Source of the DNA: Clostridia bacterium
Lineage (GTDB): Bacteria; Bacillota; Clostridia; Christensenellales; CAG-314
Assembly (NCBI GenBank): GCA_028703495.1
Contig: JAQVMT010000013.1
Location: 1 to 57,646, forward strand
Reading direction: 5' to 3'
DNA length: 57,646 nt
The notes under the pieces: model-generated
Seen by the model: the letters and a program-made list of their open reading frames with translations, nothing else
The model's database searches: none
What the model was told of the DNA's origin: nothing
Shown here: positions 44,301-52,449 of the stretch, piece after piece
Numbering within the stretch: position 1 is the stretch's first letter
Layout: the number at the start of each line of letters is the position of its first letter
Position numbers and translations under genes: made by a program

Positions 44301-46778
44301 GAATTTGAGGCAAAATACCCCGACAGAGTGTCCTCCTGCATCCGACCCTCCGTATCCTTCGGCTTTGCGATAGATAACGAGCTTCCACAGCTTATAGGTG
44401 CAAGCATCTATGAGGAAGACGGAAAATACTATTTGACCGCGGATATGATTGATAACCGATACATTTTGAGCGTAATGCCCTTCAGTATCGGCGGAAGTGG
44501 TGATGACGTATATTTTGATCTAAATATCGCTAGCCATATGTATGCCTTCGACATCGATGAAAAAGGAGCTATAACTACCGCGACTTGGGAATTAGGCTTA
44601 ATCGATAAGGTTAAGGATAATTGTATGGTCGGATTTGTCGTTTACGATTACGCATTTAATATTTCAGGTTGGGTTGTAAGGAATTTGGTTATTCCCGAAT
44701 CTGCCTATGCAAACGATACAACCGACTCGGGCGGTTCGCAAATATGGAATGAGGTTGACATCGAGAATTCCGATGTCGATGATATTGCCGAGGTGGTCGA
44801 TTTCGACGACTTGTCGAATATGGGAAGCAAACCTACGGTCAACTCTGAAGGTGAAGATTTTGTAATCGACGAGAACGGCGTGCTGATCGCCTACAACGGA
44901 AACGACGAAGAGGTGGTTATTCCCGAAAACGTTGTGGAAATCGGAGCTAACGCATTCTTCGGAAATACAACGATTACTTCTCTTACCATCCCCGAAGGAG
45001 TTGTAATAATCAGTGAAAGCGCATTTATGAATGCTGTCAGGTTGAAAACGCTTTCTCTGCCTTCAACCCTCGAGGTAATCGGTATTGGTGCTTTTATGGG
45101 TTGCAGTATTAAATCCATCACCTTTACCGAAAGCACGACGCCCTTGCGCATTAATACAAACGCATTCTACAAAAACTCCTTAAAGACGATCGAGCTTCCC
45201 GATAATGTTTATTATATCGGAGATTACGCCTTTTCGAGAAACAAGATCTTCGTCGAGAACTTTGTATTGCCCGAAAATATCGAGCATATCGGTTCGTTCG
45301 CATTCGATTACGCAGTGTTTAATCAAGACGATTTGATTATCCCCGAAGGCTGTACCTATTGCGGTGAGGGCGCGTTCTTCAAGTCCGTTTTCAAAAACGT
45401 TTACATTTCTTCGACGGTTACTACAATCGACTTTGGCACGCACCAAATGTTCGAGGACTTTGTTGACGTAAATTACATCATTACCGAGGGTAACGCACGT
45501 TATTTCAACGACGGCGATATAGTGGGCGATATTTATGGAAACTACCTGCGCTATCAAGGCGAATGCTCGTGGTCTACATGCATTACAATTCCCGAGAAGT
45601 ACGTCAGAATCGCTCCTTGCGCGTTCTACGGAAAGAAAATCGGGCTTATTACCGTTCCCGAAACCATCAAGGCAATCGGCGAAAAAGCTCTTTACAGTTT
45701 GGATTTATGCTTGGTTGTATTTGAGGGCAAACGCGCCCCGATTTTGGAGTACGAGGAAGGTTACTACCAAAACTTTGCTGCCAGAACATGGATGTATTAT
45801 CCCGAGAACGGAAGCAATTATTTATACAGCTATTATACGCAGAATTTTTATGTGTTCGACTATACGCAGGCGAGTATGCTTGAGATTTACAGTCTACGCT
45901 ATGAGTGCGGTGAAAACGATACCGATGTTCGTCTTTACGGCTTTTGCGGTCCTTGGATTGAGGGCATAGATGTCTACAAGGGAACGGCAGAGGAAAACGG
46001 CGAGATTGAGTATTCCTTGATTGCAACCGCAGACAGATATGACGAAAACGGCGAGCTGAATATTGTGGATTGGATCACATACGCGAATGATTCGCTCGAG
46101 TTATTCGTACCTGCATCGTACTATGTTCAAGCTTGGATGACGGTTGACGGCGTAAAGGTATACGGAACGCCTTCCGCTACGATAATCGTAACAGCACAAC
46201 CCACTCACGCTTATTATGTGGTAAATATGATAGACGTCCTTGACGTTCATTCTTCTGCAGATGCGGAAAAAGTGCTTAAGGTTCGCGAAGCTTACGATGC
46301 ATTAACCGAGTTGCAGGCAAGCTATGTTACAAACTATGAAAAATTGGTTACTGCCGAAAAGAAGGTCATAGCTTATATACTCAACGACGACTTGTTTATT
46401 AATTATGATGTAACACTTGAAGACGAAGAAGTGATTGTCGCGTTGAGAGAACGCTATACGCAAATCGAGGAAGAAAATGTGTCCTTGCTTACAAATGCGG
46501 TATACTTGAGATGTGCGGAAATGCAAATCGAGCTCTTGAAGCTGCAGGAAGCCAACAACGAAGCACTTGAGAAAGCGCAGTCTCTTTCGGAAGAAATAGA
46601 GAAGCTGAGGAACAGAATCCAATACCAAAATGCACTTACATCGAGTTGCGGCACTGTTGGCAATAATGGCGGTGGAATCGGTGGCACGTTGCTACTGACG
46701 ATACTTGCTGCATTCGGAGCTGCGATTGTTCTTAAACGCAAATCGGGTAAGGACTTCAAAAGCTCTAAAAAGCTATAA
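41331..46778 (+). CDS. Giant subtilase (S8) with leucine-rich repeats and a C-terminal membrane anchor
   Basis: A 1,815-residue paralogue. Signal peptide with a likely cleavage after AAFA (about 33), not a lipobox; I9-like propeptide (about 65-170); S8 core with D203 (MIDTG), H293 (HGTHTAG), N392 (SAGN) and S617 (SGTSMAAP); PA domain (about 480-560); Fn3-like region with FFGDW (about 690-1120); a shorter LRR_5 array (about 1175-1475); an extra C-terminal beta and helical part. A coiled coil (about 1710-1765) leads to a Gly-rich stretch, a membrane helix (LLLTILAAFGAAIVL) and a Lys-rich tail. No LPxTG. So this copy is held by its C-terminus, whereas its sisters are held by an N-terminal lipid. 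AAAAGGAG (41314-41321) precedes the ATG at 41331; the in-frame ATG at 41301 has none. No MarR gene adjoins it. Confidence 0.9.
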   Translation: MKYRTFFAICIATLLIFSAFFTCVNDNPAAFAQDESEVTITQVDQENLTDLLSNLLSGVEYGAISVIDDDQNVDVIINMEQASALELANKAGVPLSEFVLTDECTQYTDYLLDKQIEVMNSIAASGIEITFKYSFTSMVNAIAANVKYGDLDVVGAVTGVQSVCVSEVYSAPDTANSAIQMNLGTAREELGYTGAGTAIAMIDTGLNFNHYAFINSVPNPKITLSDVRAKYSSLAATSVFNVEAYGYTYQRVYSNAQAEYEQLYYSTKIPFQFDYGDIDYDASFATSGSSIYHGTHTAGIAAGYDRDAGIDGEGFKGVAYEAQLLIMKVINKYSSISTIDILAAVNDAVVLGVDAINISIGSASGFAYEEYADSFYQFAEDQGVIVSISAGNSYSAGVTGLLGNSPTVWDIDYGVVGSPSSYSQALSVASSDTYLSTQGRFLLNGEKIYYNNTYDRNFYDDMIAKYGNFDGDYEYVVIPGLGDASDYEGLDVSGKIALVQRGSSSFSDKIKNAAYAGAIACIIWDNVDGAWINMSIAEYTIPGIFIYMEDGQKLVDSENNTVTFSKEIMNSYYAMSDFSSIGCLSTLELKPEITAPGGLIVSSTFGYAGYETYSGTSMAAPNIAGSVAVVKQYLNTKFPNLTAKEKADLIYGLIMSTSNIMYDGFDVAYSPRKQGAGLIDVSASVTTTAYITVDGNIKPKIELGDDPLCKGVYDLKFNVVNFGETDLTYTPETIVLTAESRGMFYTLGDVDFSYDCTFDIKVKGDGSYNGETITVSAGKTASITVTITLGDEARAYMLQYADLVGGNYVEGFVSLKNTDENGVDLNVPYLGFFGDWTTSPMFDYTVYDEESYLMSTYYGALWGYYSTYYMTVMLGTYCFTNAQPGYEIDNITGYTDKCAIAPNGNGYEYIMGSYIGLFHNMDTLYYTITDAVTGEEYYYEEYYAGRKSATNYSLRVPHISTLRFSSEGARAFYESLPNNTELILTITGITEFEAKYPDRVSSCIRPSVSFGFAIDNELPQLIGASIYEEDGKYYLTADMIDNRYILSVMPFSIGGSGDDVYFDLNIASHMYAFDIDEKGAITTATWELGLIDKVKDNCMVGFVVYDYAFNISGWVVRNLVIPESAYANDTTDSGGSQIWNEVDIENSDVDDIAEVVDFDDLSNMGSKPTVNSEGEDFVIDENGVLIAYNGNDEEVVIPENVVEIGANAFFGNTTITSLTIPEGVVIISESAFMNAVRLKTLSLPSTLEVIGIGAFMGCSIKSITFTESTTPLRINTNAFYKNSLKTIELPDNVYYIGDYAFSRNKIFVENFVLPENIEHIGSFAFDYAVFNQDDLIIPEGCTYCGEGAFFKSVFKNVYISSTVTTIDFGTHQMFEDFVDVNYIITEGNARYFNDGDIVGDIYGNYLRYQGECSWSTCITIPEKYVRIAPCAFYGKKIGLITVPETIKAIGEKALYSLDLCLVVFEGKRAPILEYEEGYYQNFAARTWMYYPENGSNYLYSYYTQNFYVFDYTQASMLEIYSLRYECGENDTDVRLYGFCGPWIEGIDVYKGTAEENGEIEYSLIATADRYDENGELNIVDWITYANDSLELFVPASYYVQAWMTVDGVKVYGTPSATIIVTAQPTHAYYVVNMIDVLDVHSSADAEKVLKVREAYDALTELQASYVTNYEKLVTAEKKVIAYILNDDLFINYDVTLEDEEVIVALRERYTQIEEENVSLLTNAVYLRCAEMQIELLKLQEANNEALEKAQSLSEEIEKLRNRIQYQNALTSSCGTVGNNGGGIGGTLLLTILAAFGAAIVLKRKSGKDFKSSKKL

Positions 46779-46858
46779 TCAAAACGATTAAGTAGATTGA
46801 TCGGGCTATTTTCTGCTCAAATAGCAAATGACTGTGAAAAACCCGTTTATGCAATATT

Positions 46859-46912
46859 AACACCGCATCCCACCCCGATAATTTTCGGGGAGCGTATGCG
46901 GTGTTTATTATA
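46859..46912 (+). terminator. Terminator after the fourth subtilase, possibly bidirectional
   Basis: AACACCGCAT (46859-46868) pairs with ATGCGGTGTT (46896-46905), inner CCCCGA (46873-46878) pairs with TCGGGG (46885-46890), and TTATTAT follows. It may also serve the convergent gene at 47047. Confidence 0.8.
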
Positions 46913-47046
46913 CCGATATGCCGATTTTTCGATTATTTCGACATTCTTCTCAATATTGACATTAACTTCAATTGCTAAAACCTGTGCTAGTTATCTGCTT
47001 GCACTAAGTCATGTAAAAAGACTCTGTTTTGTGCCTTTCGATCGGA

Positions 47047-48210
47047 TTAATTCTTCGACTTGGGGATGATTGTATCGAAGAGCAGTGAATTTAGGAGTTC
47101 GTTGGATTGAGTTGTATTTTCCTTAGAGTTGAGCAGATTAACAGCTCTTGTTGCCTGTTCTATGCTCACGCCGTTATTCACAAGGTAACTGATTTGCTTA
47201 AGCGGATCGTTTTTCATATTGCTGAATTCACGCTGAAAGCGGCTAAATTCGTTGGAAATCGCGTTTACGTCTTTTTGATAGTATTCGTTATTGTTGAAAT
47301 TATTTCTGAAGTCCCACGCCTGGCTGTCGATAGGAGTTTTTTGAGTGTGCGTGTCGGTATATGGTGCGCTGTTTGGTACGGAGGGCGACGCAGTCTCAAA
47401 GGATTGACGGCTGTACTGCATACTCGGTGTGGCTTGGGTATCTGATGGTATATTTATCCCTTTGGTACTTCTCGAGTAAGGATTGGGATTGATAAATCCT
47501 GTGTCGACAGTGTCGGATTTTTGCATATATTTTGGATTGATATTGCTTTGTCTGTTGCTCGAATCTACGACGTTCATGTTATGATTGACTTGTGTATTGT
47601 TTTGCATGGTATTGTTATAAAGAGGATAAACGGGTGAGGCGTACGAGGGCGCACTAGCGCTGTTTTGCGTAAAGGTATTCTTGATGTAAACATCGGCTTT
47701 TGTACAAAATGCTTTGTAACAGCTGTATGCGTTATGTTTGTTTTCCCTGTAAACCAATGCGATCAACCCGATATAAACCAACAGAACGCAACCTTGGGAA
47801 AGGTTAAACATAAGCCATCTCAGGTCGGTGTAGTGCGAAAAATAGATACCGATTATAGTGCAAATATTGACAACCAGAATCGTAGGCAAAAGAAGGCGAA
47901 ATGGTTGATTCTTAGTGGGAAAGGTTAGTATTTCCGAAGGATACTTTGCTTCGTTTGACGAAAAGTATCCGTTAAGCGATTGCTCGTACTCTTTGGGAAT
48001 GCAATATTTTAAGGAGGCTTTATCCCTACCCGAGGTATAGCATCGGGAAACGAACTTTTCGCACATTTTATTGTGTTTTCTGTAAGGGCTATAGAAAATG
48101 TTGACGAATAGAAAAAGAGTAAGAGATGCCAGGCTGAAGAAAAAAAGCCATAGCCATGTATCTCCCCAATAGCTTGCAATACTGTTGACCGTACGGATAA
48201 GTGTATTCAT
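47047..48210 (-). CDS. Membrane protein of unknown function with a long polar tail
   Basis: A 387-residue protein I do not recognise. Membrane helices lie at about 18-38, 105-125 and 135-155. A cytoplasmic-looking segment rich in Cys, Tyr and basic residues follows (about 156-180), then a low-complexity region rich in Asn, Ser, Gln and Pro (about 185-310). The C-terminal helical part (about 315-387) contains LVNNGVSIEQATRAVNLLNSKE, which has the look of a small UBA- or SHOCT-like helical hairpin. AAGGAG lies 6 bases before the ATG. It stands alone on the minus strand between two plus-strand transcripts. No function is proposed. Confidence 0.7.
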   Translation of the reverse strand: MNTLIRTVNSIASYWGDTWLWLFFFSLASLTLFLFVNIFYSPYRKHNKMCEKFVSRCYTSGRDKASLKYCIPKEYEQSLNGYFSSNEAKYPSEILTFPTKNQPFRLLLPTILVVNICTIIGIYFSHYTDLRWLMFNLSQGCVLLVYIGLIALVYRENKHNAYSCYKAFCTKADVYIKNTFTQNSASAPSYASPVYPLYNNTMQNNTQVNHNMNVVDSSNRQSNINPKYMQKSDTVDTGFINPNPYSRSTKGINIPSDTQATPSMQYSRQSFETASPSVPNSAPYTDTHTQKTPIDSQAWDFRNNFNNNEYYQKDVNAISNEFSRFQREFSNMKNDPLKQISYLVNNGVSIEQATRAVNLLNSKENTTQSNELLNSLLFDTIIPKSKN

Positions 48211-48295
48211 ATCGTTCTCCTTTATTTACGCTGTGATCGCGTTTTGTTTTCACTTAATTTTTGCCCTACGAAAGGAGTTTATACACATACAAACA

Positions 48296-48324
48296 ATAAT
48301 TATCCAATATTTTTTCGATGTCAA
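48296..48324 (-). promoter_or_regulatory. Possible promoter of the 47047 membrane protein gene
   Basis: On the minus strand: TTGACA (48324-48319), a 17-base spacer and AATTAT (48301-48296). The -10 box is weak. Confidence 0.45.
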
Positions 48325-48396
48325 TATTAATCAAGAAATGCTACTTCAAATACCGCTAATGCGCACAATTTTGAATTAGCTTTTGATTTTTTCCGC

Positions 48397-48524
48397 TAAT
48401 CGGCAAAGTAACTTCCACAGCAGAGGTGGCGTGGAAGTAGGTGTGGCAAAACGGTGGAGCTTGCTTTCCCTATTCAACTTTTGGGTGCATATCATTTCCA
48501 CAGTGGAACTTACTTTGTCAATTA
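48397..48524. repeat. Inverted-repeat element upstream of transketolase
   Basis: Two 22-base arms (48397-48418 and 48503-48524) are complementary at 19 positions, sharing the core CAAAGTAA(C/G)TTCCAC. Inside are further copies of the same end: GTGGAAGT (48431-48438) pairs with ACTTCCAC (48411-48418), and TTCCAC-A-GTGGAA lies at 48496-48508. It could be a miniature non-coding repeat or a structured regulatory region. I found no second copy in the window. Confidence 0.5.
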
Positions 48525-48566
48525 CCTTTTTATCGAATCGTATTTTCGGGAATAATGCAAAAAGGA

Positions 48567-48595
48567 TTGCTTTAATTTTGAGAGTAGGTTATAAT
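48567..48595 (+). promoter_or_regulatory. Promoter of the transketolase gene
   Basis: TTGCTT (48567-48572), a 17-base spacer and TATAAT (48590-48595). Gives a leader of about 58 bases before the ATG at 48660. Confidence 0.7.
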
Positions 48596-48659
48596 ATTAT
48601 GGCTTGTTGTGATTATGGTCATTTCCGGCAAATATGGATTGTAGTCTTTTGGAGGAATT

Positions 48660-50702
48660 ATGAACGTATATGAAAGCGACAAATGCGGCTGTATAAAGAC
48701 CGAGAACGTGCAGTCGGATTCGGTTGAGATTGCGGTGACTGCCGCCAGAATTTTGGCTTGCGAGGCGATTACGAAGGCAAAATCGGGACATCCCGGCTTG
48801 CCGTTGGGAGCTGCGCCTGCTATGTATTCGATTTTTAGCGAAATGAAAATCGATCCCGAGCATCCCGACTTCACAGACAGAGATAGATTCGTTTTATCTG
48901 CGGGACACGGATCGGCTTTACTGTATTCTATGATGCACCTATTCGGATACGATATGACTATCGACGATTTAAAGAGCTTCCGTCAGTTTGAGAGCAAGAC
49001 TCCCGGGCATCCCGAAAGCCGAATTGCGGGTGTAGACGCGTCCACTGGACCCTTGGGGCACGGAATTGCTTATGCCGTCGGTATGGCGATGGCGGAATCC
49101 AAGCTCGCTGCGGAGTTCAACACGGCGGGTAATACGCTTTTTGACCACTATACGTATTGCTTATGCGGAGAAGGCTGTTTGATGGAGGGCGTTGGAAACG
49201 AAGCCGTCAGCCTTGCGGGAACGCTTAAACTCAGTAAGCTGATACTAATTTACGATAAAAATAATATAACAATCGAGGGCAGCAAGGATTTGGCTTTCGA
49301 CGAGGACGTAAGGCATAGGTTTTTTGCCCAGAATTGGGACGTTTTGACAGTTCAAGACGGAAACAGCGTGAAGGATATTACCGAGGCGATAAGGATTGCC
49401 AAGGGACAAACCTCAAAGCCTACTCTTATAATCGTGAATACCACCATAGGATACGGAAGTCCCGTTGCAGGCACCTCGAAGGCTCACGGTTCTCCTTTAA
49501 GCGCAGAGATGCTGGAAGAAACCAAGCGATTCTACAATTGGAATTACTCACCGTTTACCGTTCCAGAACAAGCTTATGTTGCGCCTCGCGCTGCGGTCGA
49601 AAAGGGCAAAGCCGCATATATAAATTGGGAACAAAGCCTAAAACAGTATTCGACAACCAATACAAGGCTTTACAATAAGCTGATTAAGTTCTTTGAAAAA
49701 CCGAATATTAATTGTGCGAAAAAGCTAGCGGAGAGTTTAGACCCGAATAAGGACTATTCGACTAGAGCAAGCGGAAGCGTTGTTTTGAACAAGCTGTTTT
49801 CCAAGGCGCGTAATATGTTCGGCGGATCAGCCGACCTTGCGCCGAGCAATTTAACTCACATCGACGGAAGGAGCGACTACGGTCCCAAGGATCGTGCGGG
49901 AGTGAACATTCATTTCGGAATACGGGAACACGCGATGAGCTGTATCGCAAACGGAATCGCGCTTCATGGCGGTCTTGTTCCCTTTGTATCCACATTCTTT
50001 GTGTTCAGCGACTTTTTAAAACCGGGTGTTCGTATGAGCGCGATAATGAATTTAAAGGTTATTTACATCCTCACTCATGATTCAATCGGAGTAGGCGAGG
50101 ATGGCGAAACTCACCAGCCCGTAGAACAGCTGGCTGCGTTGCGTTCCATTCCAAACCTAACGGTATTCCGTCCGTACGATAATTATGAAGTTGCGTGCGC
50201 TTATGAATATGCTGTCAATTCAGACGGACCTACTGCTATTGTATTGTCAAGACAGGATATTAAACGTAACCTAACCATAACTGAAGGAGCAAAGAGAGGC
50301 GCGTATATACTAAGGAACGGAAAGGATTGTGTCATAATTGCCACGGGAAGCGAGGTCGCGACCTGCTTGGATGCAGCAGAGCTTTTGCAGGAAAGAGGAA
50401 TAAGTGCGAGGGTTGTAAGCATGCCCTCTATGGAATTATTTGAGAAACAGCCGATGTACTATAAAAGCAAGGTTCTGCCGTCAAGGCAGAAGAAAAGAAT
50501 TGCCGTTGAGGCTCTATCGAGCTTTGGTTGGCATAAATATGTAGGGCTTGATGGTTTGGTTATTTCTGTTGACAATTTCGGATGCTCGAGCAAACCCCAA
50601 AGACTATTCGAGAAGTTCGGACTTACTGCGCCACAAATCGCTGACAAGGTCGAGGAGTATTGCAAATCCAAGAGCCGCGCAAAGCGACATCCCGTTGAAT
50701 AA
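48660..50702 (+). CDS. tkt: Transketolase
   Basis: A 680-residue thiamine-diphosphate enzyme of normal length, with GGAGG 7 bases before the ATG. The N-terminal half has KSGHPGLPLGAAP (about 39-51), the His-containing STGPLGHG (about 124-131) and the thiamine-diphosphate/metal motif beginning GEGCLMEGVGNE and continuing through DKNNITIEG (about 170-205). The pyrimidine domain has FGIREHAM with the catalytic Glu, and HDSIGVGEDGETHQPVEQ. It moves two-carbon units between sugar phosphates in the non-oxidative pentose phosphate pathway. It is monocistronic by position, with its own promoter next to an inverted-repeat element. The C-terminus is slightly extended and basic (KSRAKRHPVE). Confidence 0.96.
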   Translation: MNVYESDKCGCIKTENVQSDSVEIAVTAARILACEAITKAKSGHPGLPLGAAPAMYSIFSEMKIDPEHPDFTDRDRFVLSAGHGSALLYSMMHLFGYDMTIDDLKSFRQFESKTPGHPESRIAGVDASTGPLGHGIAYAVGMAMAESKLAAEFNTAGNTLFDHYTYCLCGEGCLMEGVGNEAVSLAGTLKLSKLILIYDKNNITIEGSKDLAFDEDVRHRFFAQNWDVLTVQDGNSVKDITEAIRIAKGQTSKPTLIIVNTTIGYGSPVAGTSKAHGSPLSAEMLEETKRFYNWNYSPFTVPEQAYVAPRAAVEKGKAAYINWEQSLKQYSTTNTRLYNKLIKFFEKPNINCAKKLAESLDPNKDYSTRASGSVVLNKLFSKARNMFGGSADLAPSNLTHIDGRSDYGPKDRAGVNIHFGIREHAMSCIANGIALHGGLVPFVSTFFVFSDFLKPGVRMSAIMNLKVIYILTHDSIGVGEDGETHQPVEQLAALRSIPNLTVFRPYDNYEVACAYEYAVNSDGPTAIVLSRQDIKRNLTITEGAKRGAYILRNGKDCVIIATGSEVATCLDAAELLQERGISARVVSMPSMELFEKQPMYYKSKVLPSRQKKRIAVEALSSFGWHKYVGLDGLVISVDNFGCSSKPQRLFEKFGLTAPQIADKVEEYCKSKSRAKRHPVE

Positions 50703-50768
50703 GCTTTTTATATAACAGGAAAGCAGGTAAATAACAAGGCGGTTCTACAAGCATTTTACACTAATCAG

Positions 50769-50787
50769 CTTCTTATTACATAAGAAG
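50769..50787 (+). terminator. Hairpin after transketolase, possible terminator
   Basis: CTTCTTAT (50769-50776) and ATAAGAAG (50780-50787) pair around TAC, with weaker outer pairing CTAATC/GATTGG. The following sequence is only moderately T-rich. Confidence 0.35.
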
Positions 50788-50903
50788 AATGTGGATTGGT
50801 TCTGGTCGGCATCTGATATCGGACTAGTCGAGTGTTGTTATACCGAAGACTGAACTAATATGCAGAATATACGGGTATCATGCAAGACACTCGATTTGAG
50901 CGT

Positions 50904-50941
50904 AAGGAGATAAGGGAGCGGTTTTACTGCTCCCTAATTAT
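50904..50941 (+). promoter_or_regulatory. Ribosome binding site separated from the start codon by a hairpin
   Basis: AAGGAG (50904-50909) is 32 bases before the ATG at 50942, too far for normal use. Between them GGGAGC (50914-50919) pairs with GCTCCC (50929-50934). If the hairpin forms, the effective spacing falls to about 11 bases. Alternatively GGGAG in the hairpin itself is the binding site and folding hides it. Confidence 0.5.
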
Positions 50942-51916
50942 ATGGAAAGTTTGAACATTGTGAGGACGTCGAGTACGTCCGTTTATGAGAATTTGGCAGC
51001 CGAAAGCGTGATGCTGGAATGTTTAGACGGCGTTTCGCTGTTTTTGTGGACTAATGACAATACGGTTGTAATTGGCAAAAATCAAAACGCTTATGCTGAG
51101 GTGAACGTCAACGCACTGCACGCCGAAGGGACGATACTCGCGCGACGTTATTCGGGAGGCGGTGCGGTTTACCACGATAAAAACAATCTGAATTTTACTT
51201 TTATTGCTGACAAAAACGTATATTCCTTGCAGCGGCAATTTTCCGTGATTTGCCGTGCGGTAGATGCTTTCGGCATCAAAGCCGAGTTGAGCGGCAGAAA
51301 CGATATAGCGGTGGAGGGAAAAAAATTTTCGGGTAACGCTTTTGTAAACCTTAAAGACAGGAGCCTTCACCACGGAACGATACTTATCGATACAGACAAG
51401 AGCAAGCTTGGAAAGCTGTTGACGGTTGACAAAAGCAAGCTGAAGACCTACGGAGTTCGCTCGGTGGAATCGCGCATAGTTAATCTTGCAGAACTCAATC
51501 CCGATATAACCGTGAGCAGACTTTCGGACGAGATAATCAAACAAGCCATATTTGAATACAACATAAATCCGATTTATCGAGAGGCAAAGGAGATTTGCAC
51601 ACGGCATGTCGGTTGTTACAACGCACATTACTCGCATCTTTCAGATCCCGAGTTTGTCTTCGGAAGAAAAATAACCATGAATAACGTACGTGCCGCAAGA
51701 TTTGATTGGGGTGTCGTTCAAGTTGAGTACTCCTTGTCAGGCTCATTTGTTTCGCAACTTGAGGTATATTCGGATTCGCTTGACGTCGGAGTTATTCCAC
51801 GAATAAAGGGTTATCTTTTGGGGAAGGACATAACCTCCGCGCTTGACGGCGTACCATCAAAGGACATACCTTATGTGCGGTCGGTTGTGCAATTGATTTG
51901 CGGTAACGTCGGCTGA
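50942..51916 (+). CDS. lplA: Lipoate-protein ligase A
   Basis: A 324-residue protein of normal length. The lipoate-binding loop ARRYSGGGAVYHDKNNLNFTF (about 61-81; RR.SGGG.VYHD..NLN is diagnostic), the catalytic Lys K128 in GKKFSGNAF, and HHGTILID (about 140-147) are all present, followed by the accessory C-terminal domain (about 240-324). It activates free lipoate with ATP and attaches it to lipoyl domains of 2-oxoacid dehydrogenases or GcvH. No lipoylated partner lies in the window. The start has an unusual ribosome binding site arrangement (see 50904-50941). Confidence 0.93.
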   Translation: MESLNIVRTSSTSVYENLAAESVMLECLDGVSLFLWTNDNTVVIGKNQNAYAEVNVNALHAEGTILARRYSGGGAVYHDKNNLNFTFIADKNVYSLQRQFSVICRAVDAFGIKAELSGRNDIAVEGKKFSGNAFVNLKDRSLHHGTILIDTDKSKLGKLLTVDKSKLKTYGVRSVESRIVNLAELNPDITVSRLSDEIIKQAIFEYNINPIYREAKEICTRHVGCYNAHYSHLSDPEFVFGRKITMNNVRAARFDWGVVQVEYSLSGSFVSQLEVYSDSLDVGVIPRIKGYLLGKDITSALDGVPSKDIPYVRSVVQLICGNVG

Positions 51917-52362
51917 TGTTGCGAATACTAATACAGATAAGCAAGAACGCTTATTCGTAAGTTGCTCGACAAGCTATGTTTTTTTGATGCGTGGGATCGA
52001 GCCTTTGTCACAATCGCAGCTATTCATTTCTATCGATTCGAAGCTTTTTATTAAACTAAGGATGGTCAAATTGAAGTTGAATACATAAGACTGTTTATTA
52101 GATAGCTTCAATAACGTATTATTTATCGAGTGATTTTTAAAGGGCAAAATACTTAAAAAAGTCGATGATTTATTGTATTATACGCAAATTAATGATAGAT
52201 TCAATAATTAAAACGAAATTATATTTCCCAAAGCCGTGCTATTTCAGTACCGTTTGTGTATGAATAGCCGTTAATTGATATGGAATCATATACGCTTTTT
52301 ATTTGTCTGTCACTAAAGCGAAGATTTGAGTATTCTACAAGTAAGACTTATTGTAAATTATC
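51917..52362. other. Intergenic stretch without a recognisable gene
   Basis: It holds a small hairpin, ATAAGC (51937-51942) with GCTTAT (51949-51954), too weak to call a terminator. Otherwise AT-rich with nothing recognised. Confidence 0.5.
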
Positions 52363-52391
52363 TTGACAAAAGTGTTTACTCATTGTATTAT
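52363..52391 (+). promoter_or_regulatory. Promoter of the sigma factor gene
   Basis: TTGACA (52363-52368), a 17-base spacer and TATTAT (52386-52391): a strong housekeeping promoter, so the sigma factor does not appear to depend on itself for transcription. Confidence 0.8.
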
Positions 52392-52449
52392 GAGAATAGT
52401 AAATTAAAAATAAAACGGCGCGTGGATACGGATATGGAGAACGTTGAGT

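Noticed and set aside
46670-46778. LPxTG sortase signal at the end of the 41331 protein
   Set aside because: A membrane helix and basic tail are present, but no LPxTG-like motif precedes them.
46797-47069. 90-codon plus-strand frame between 41331 and 47047
   Set aside because: It contains the strong terminator at 46859-46905 and runs into the end of the minus-strand gene.
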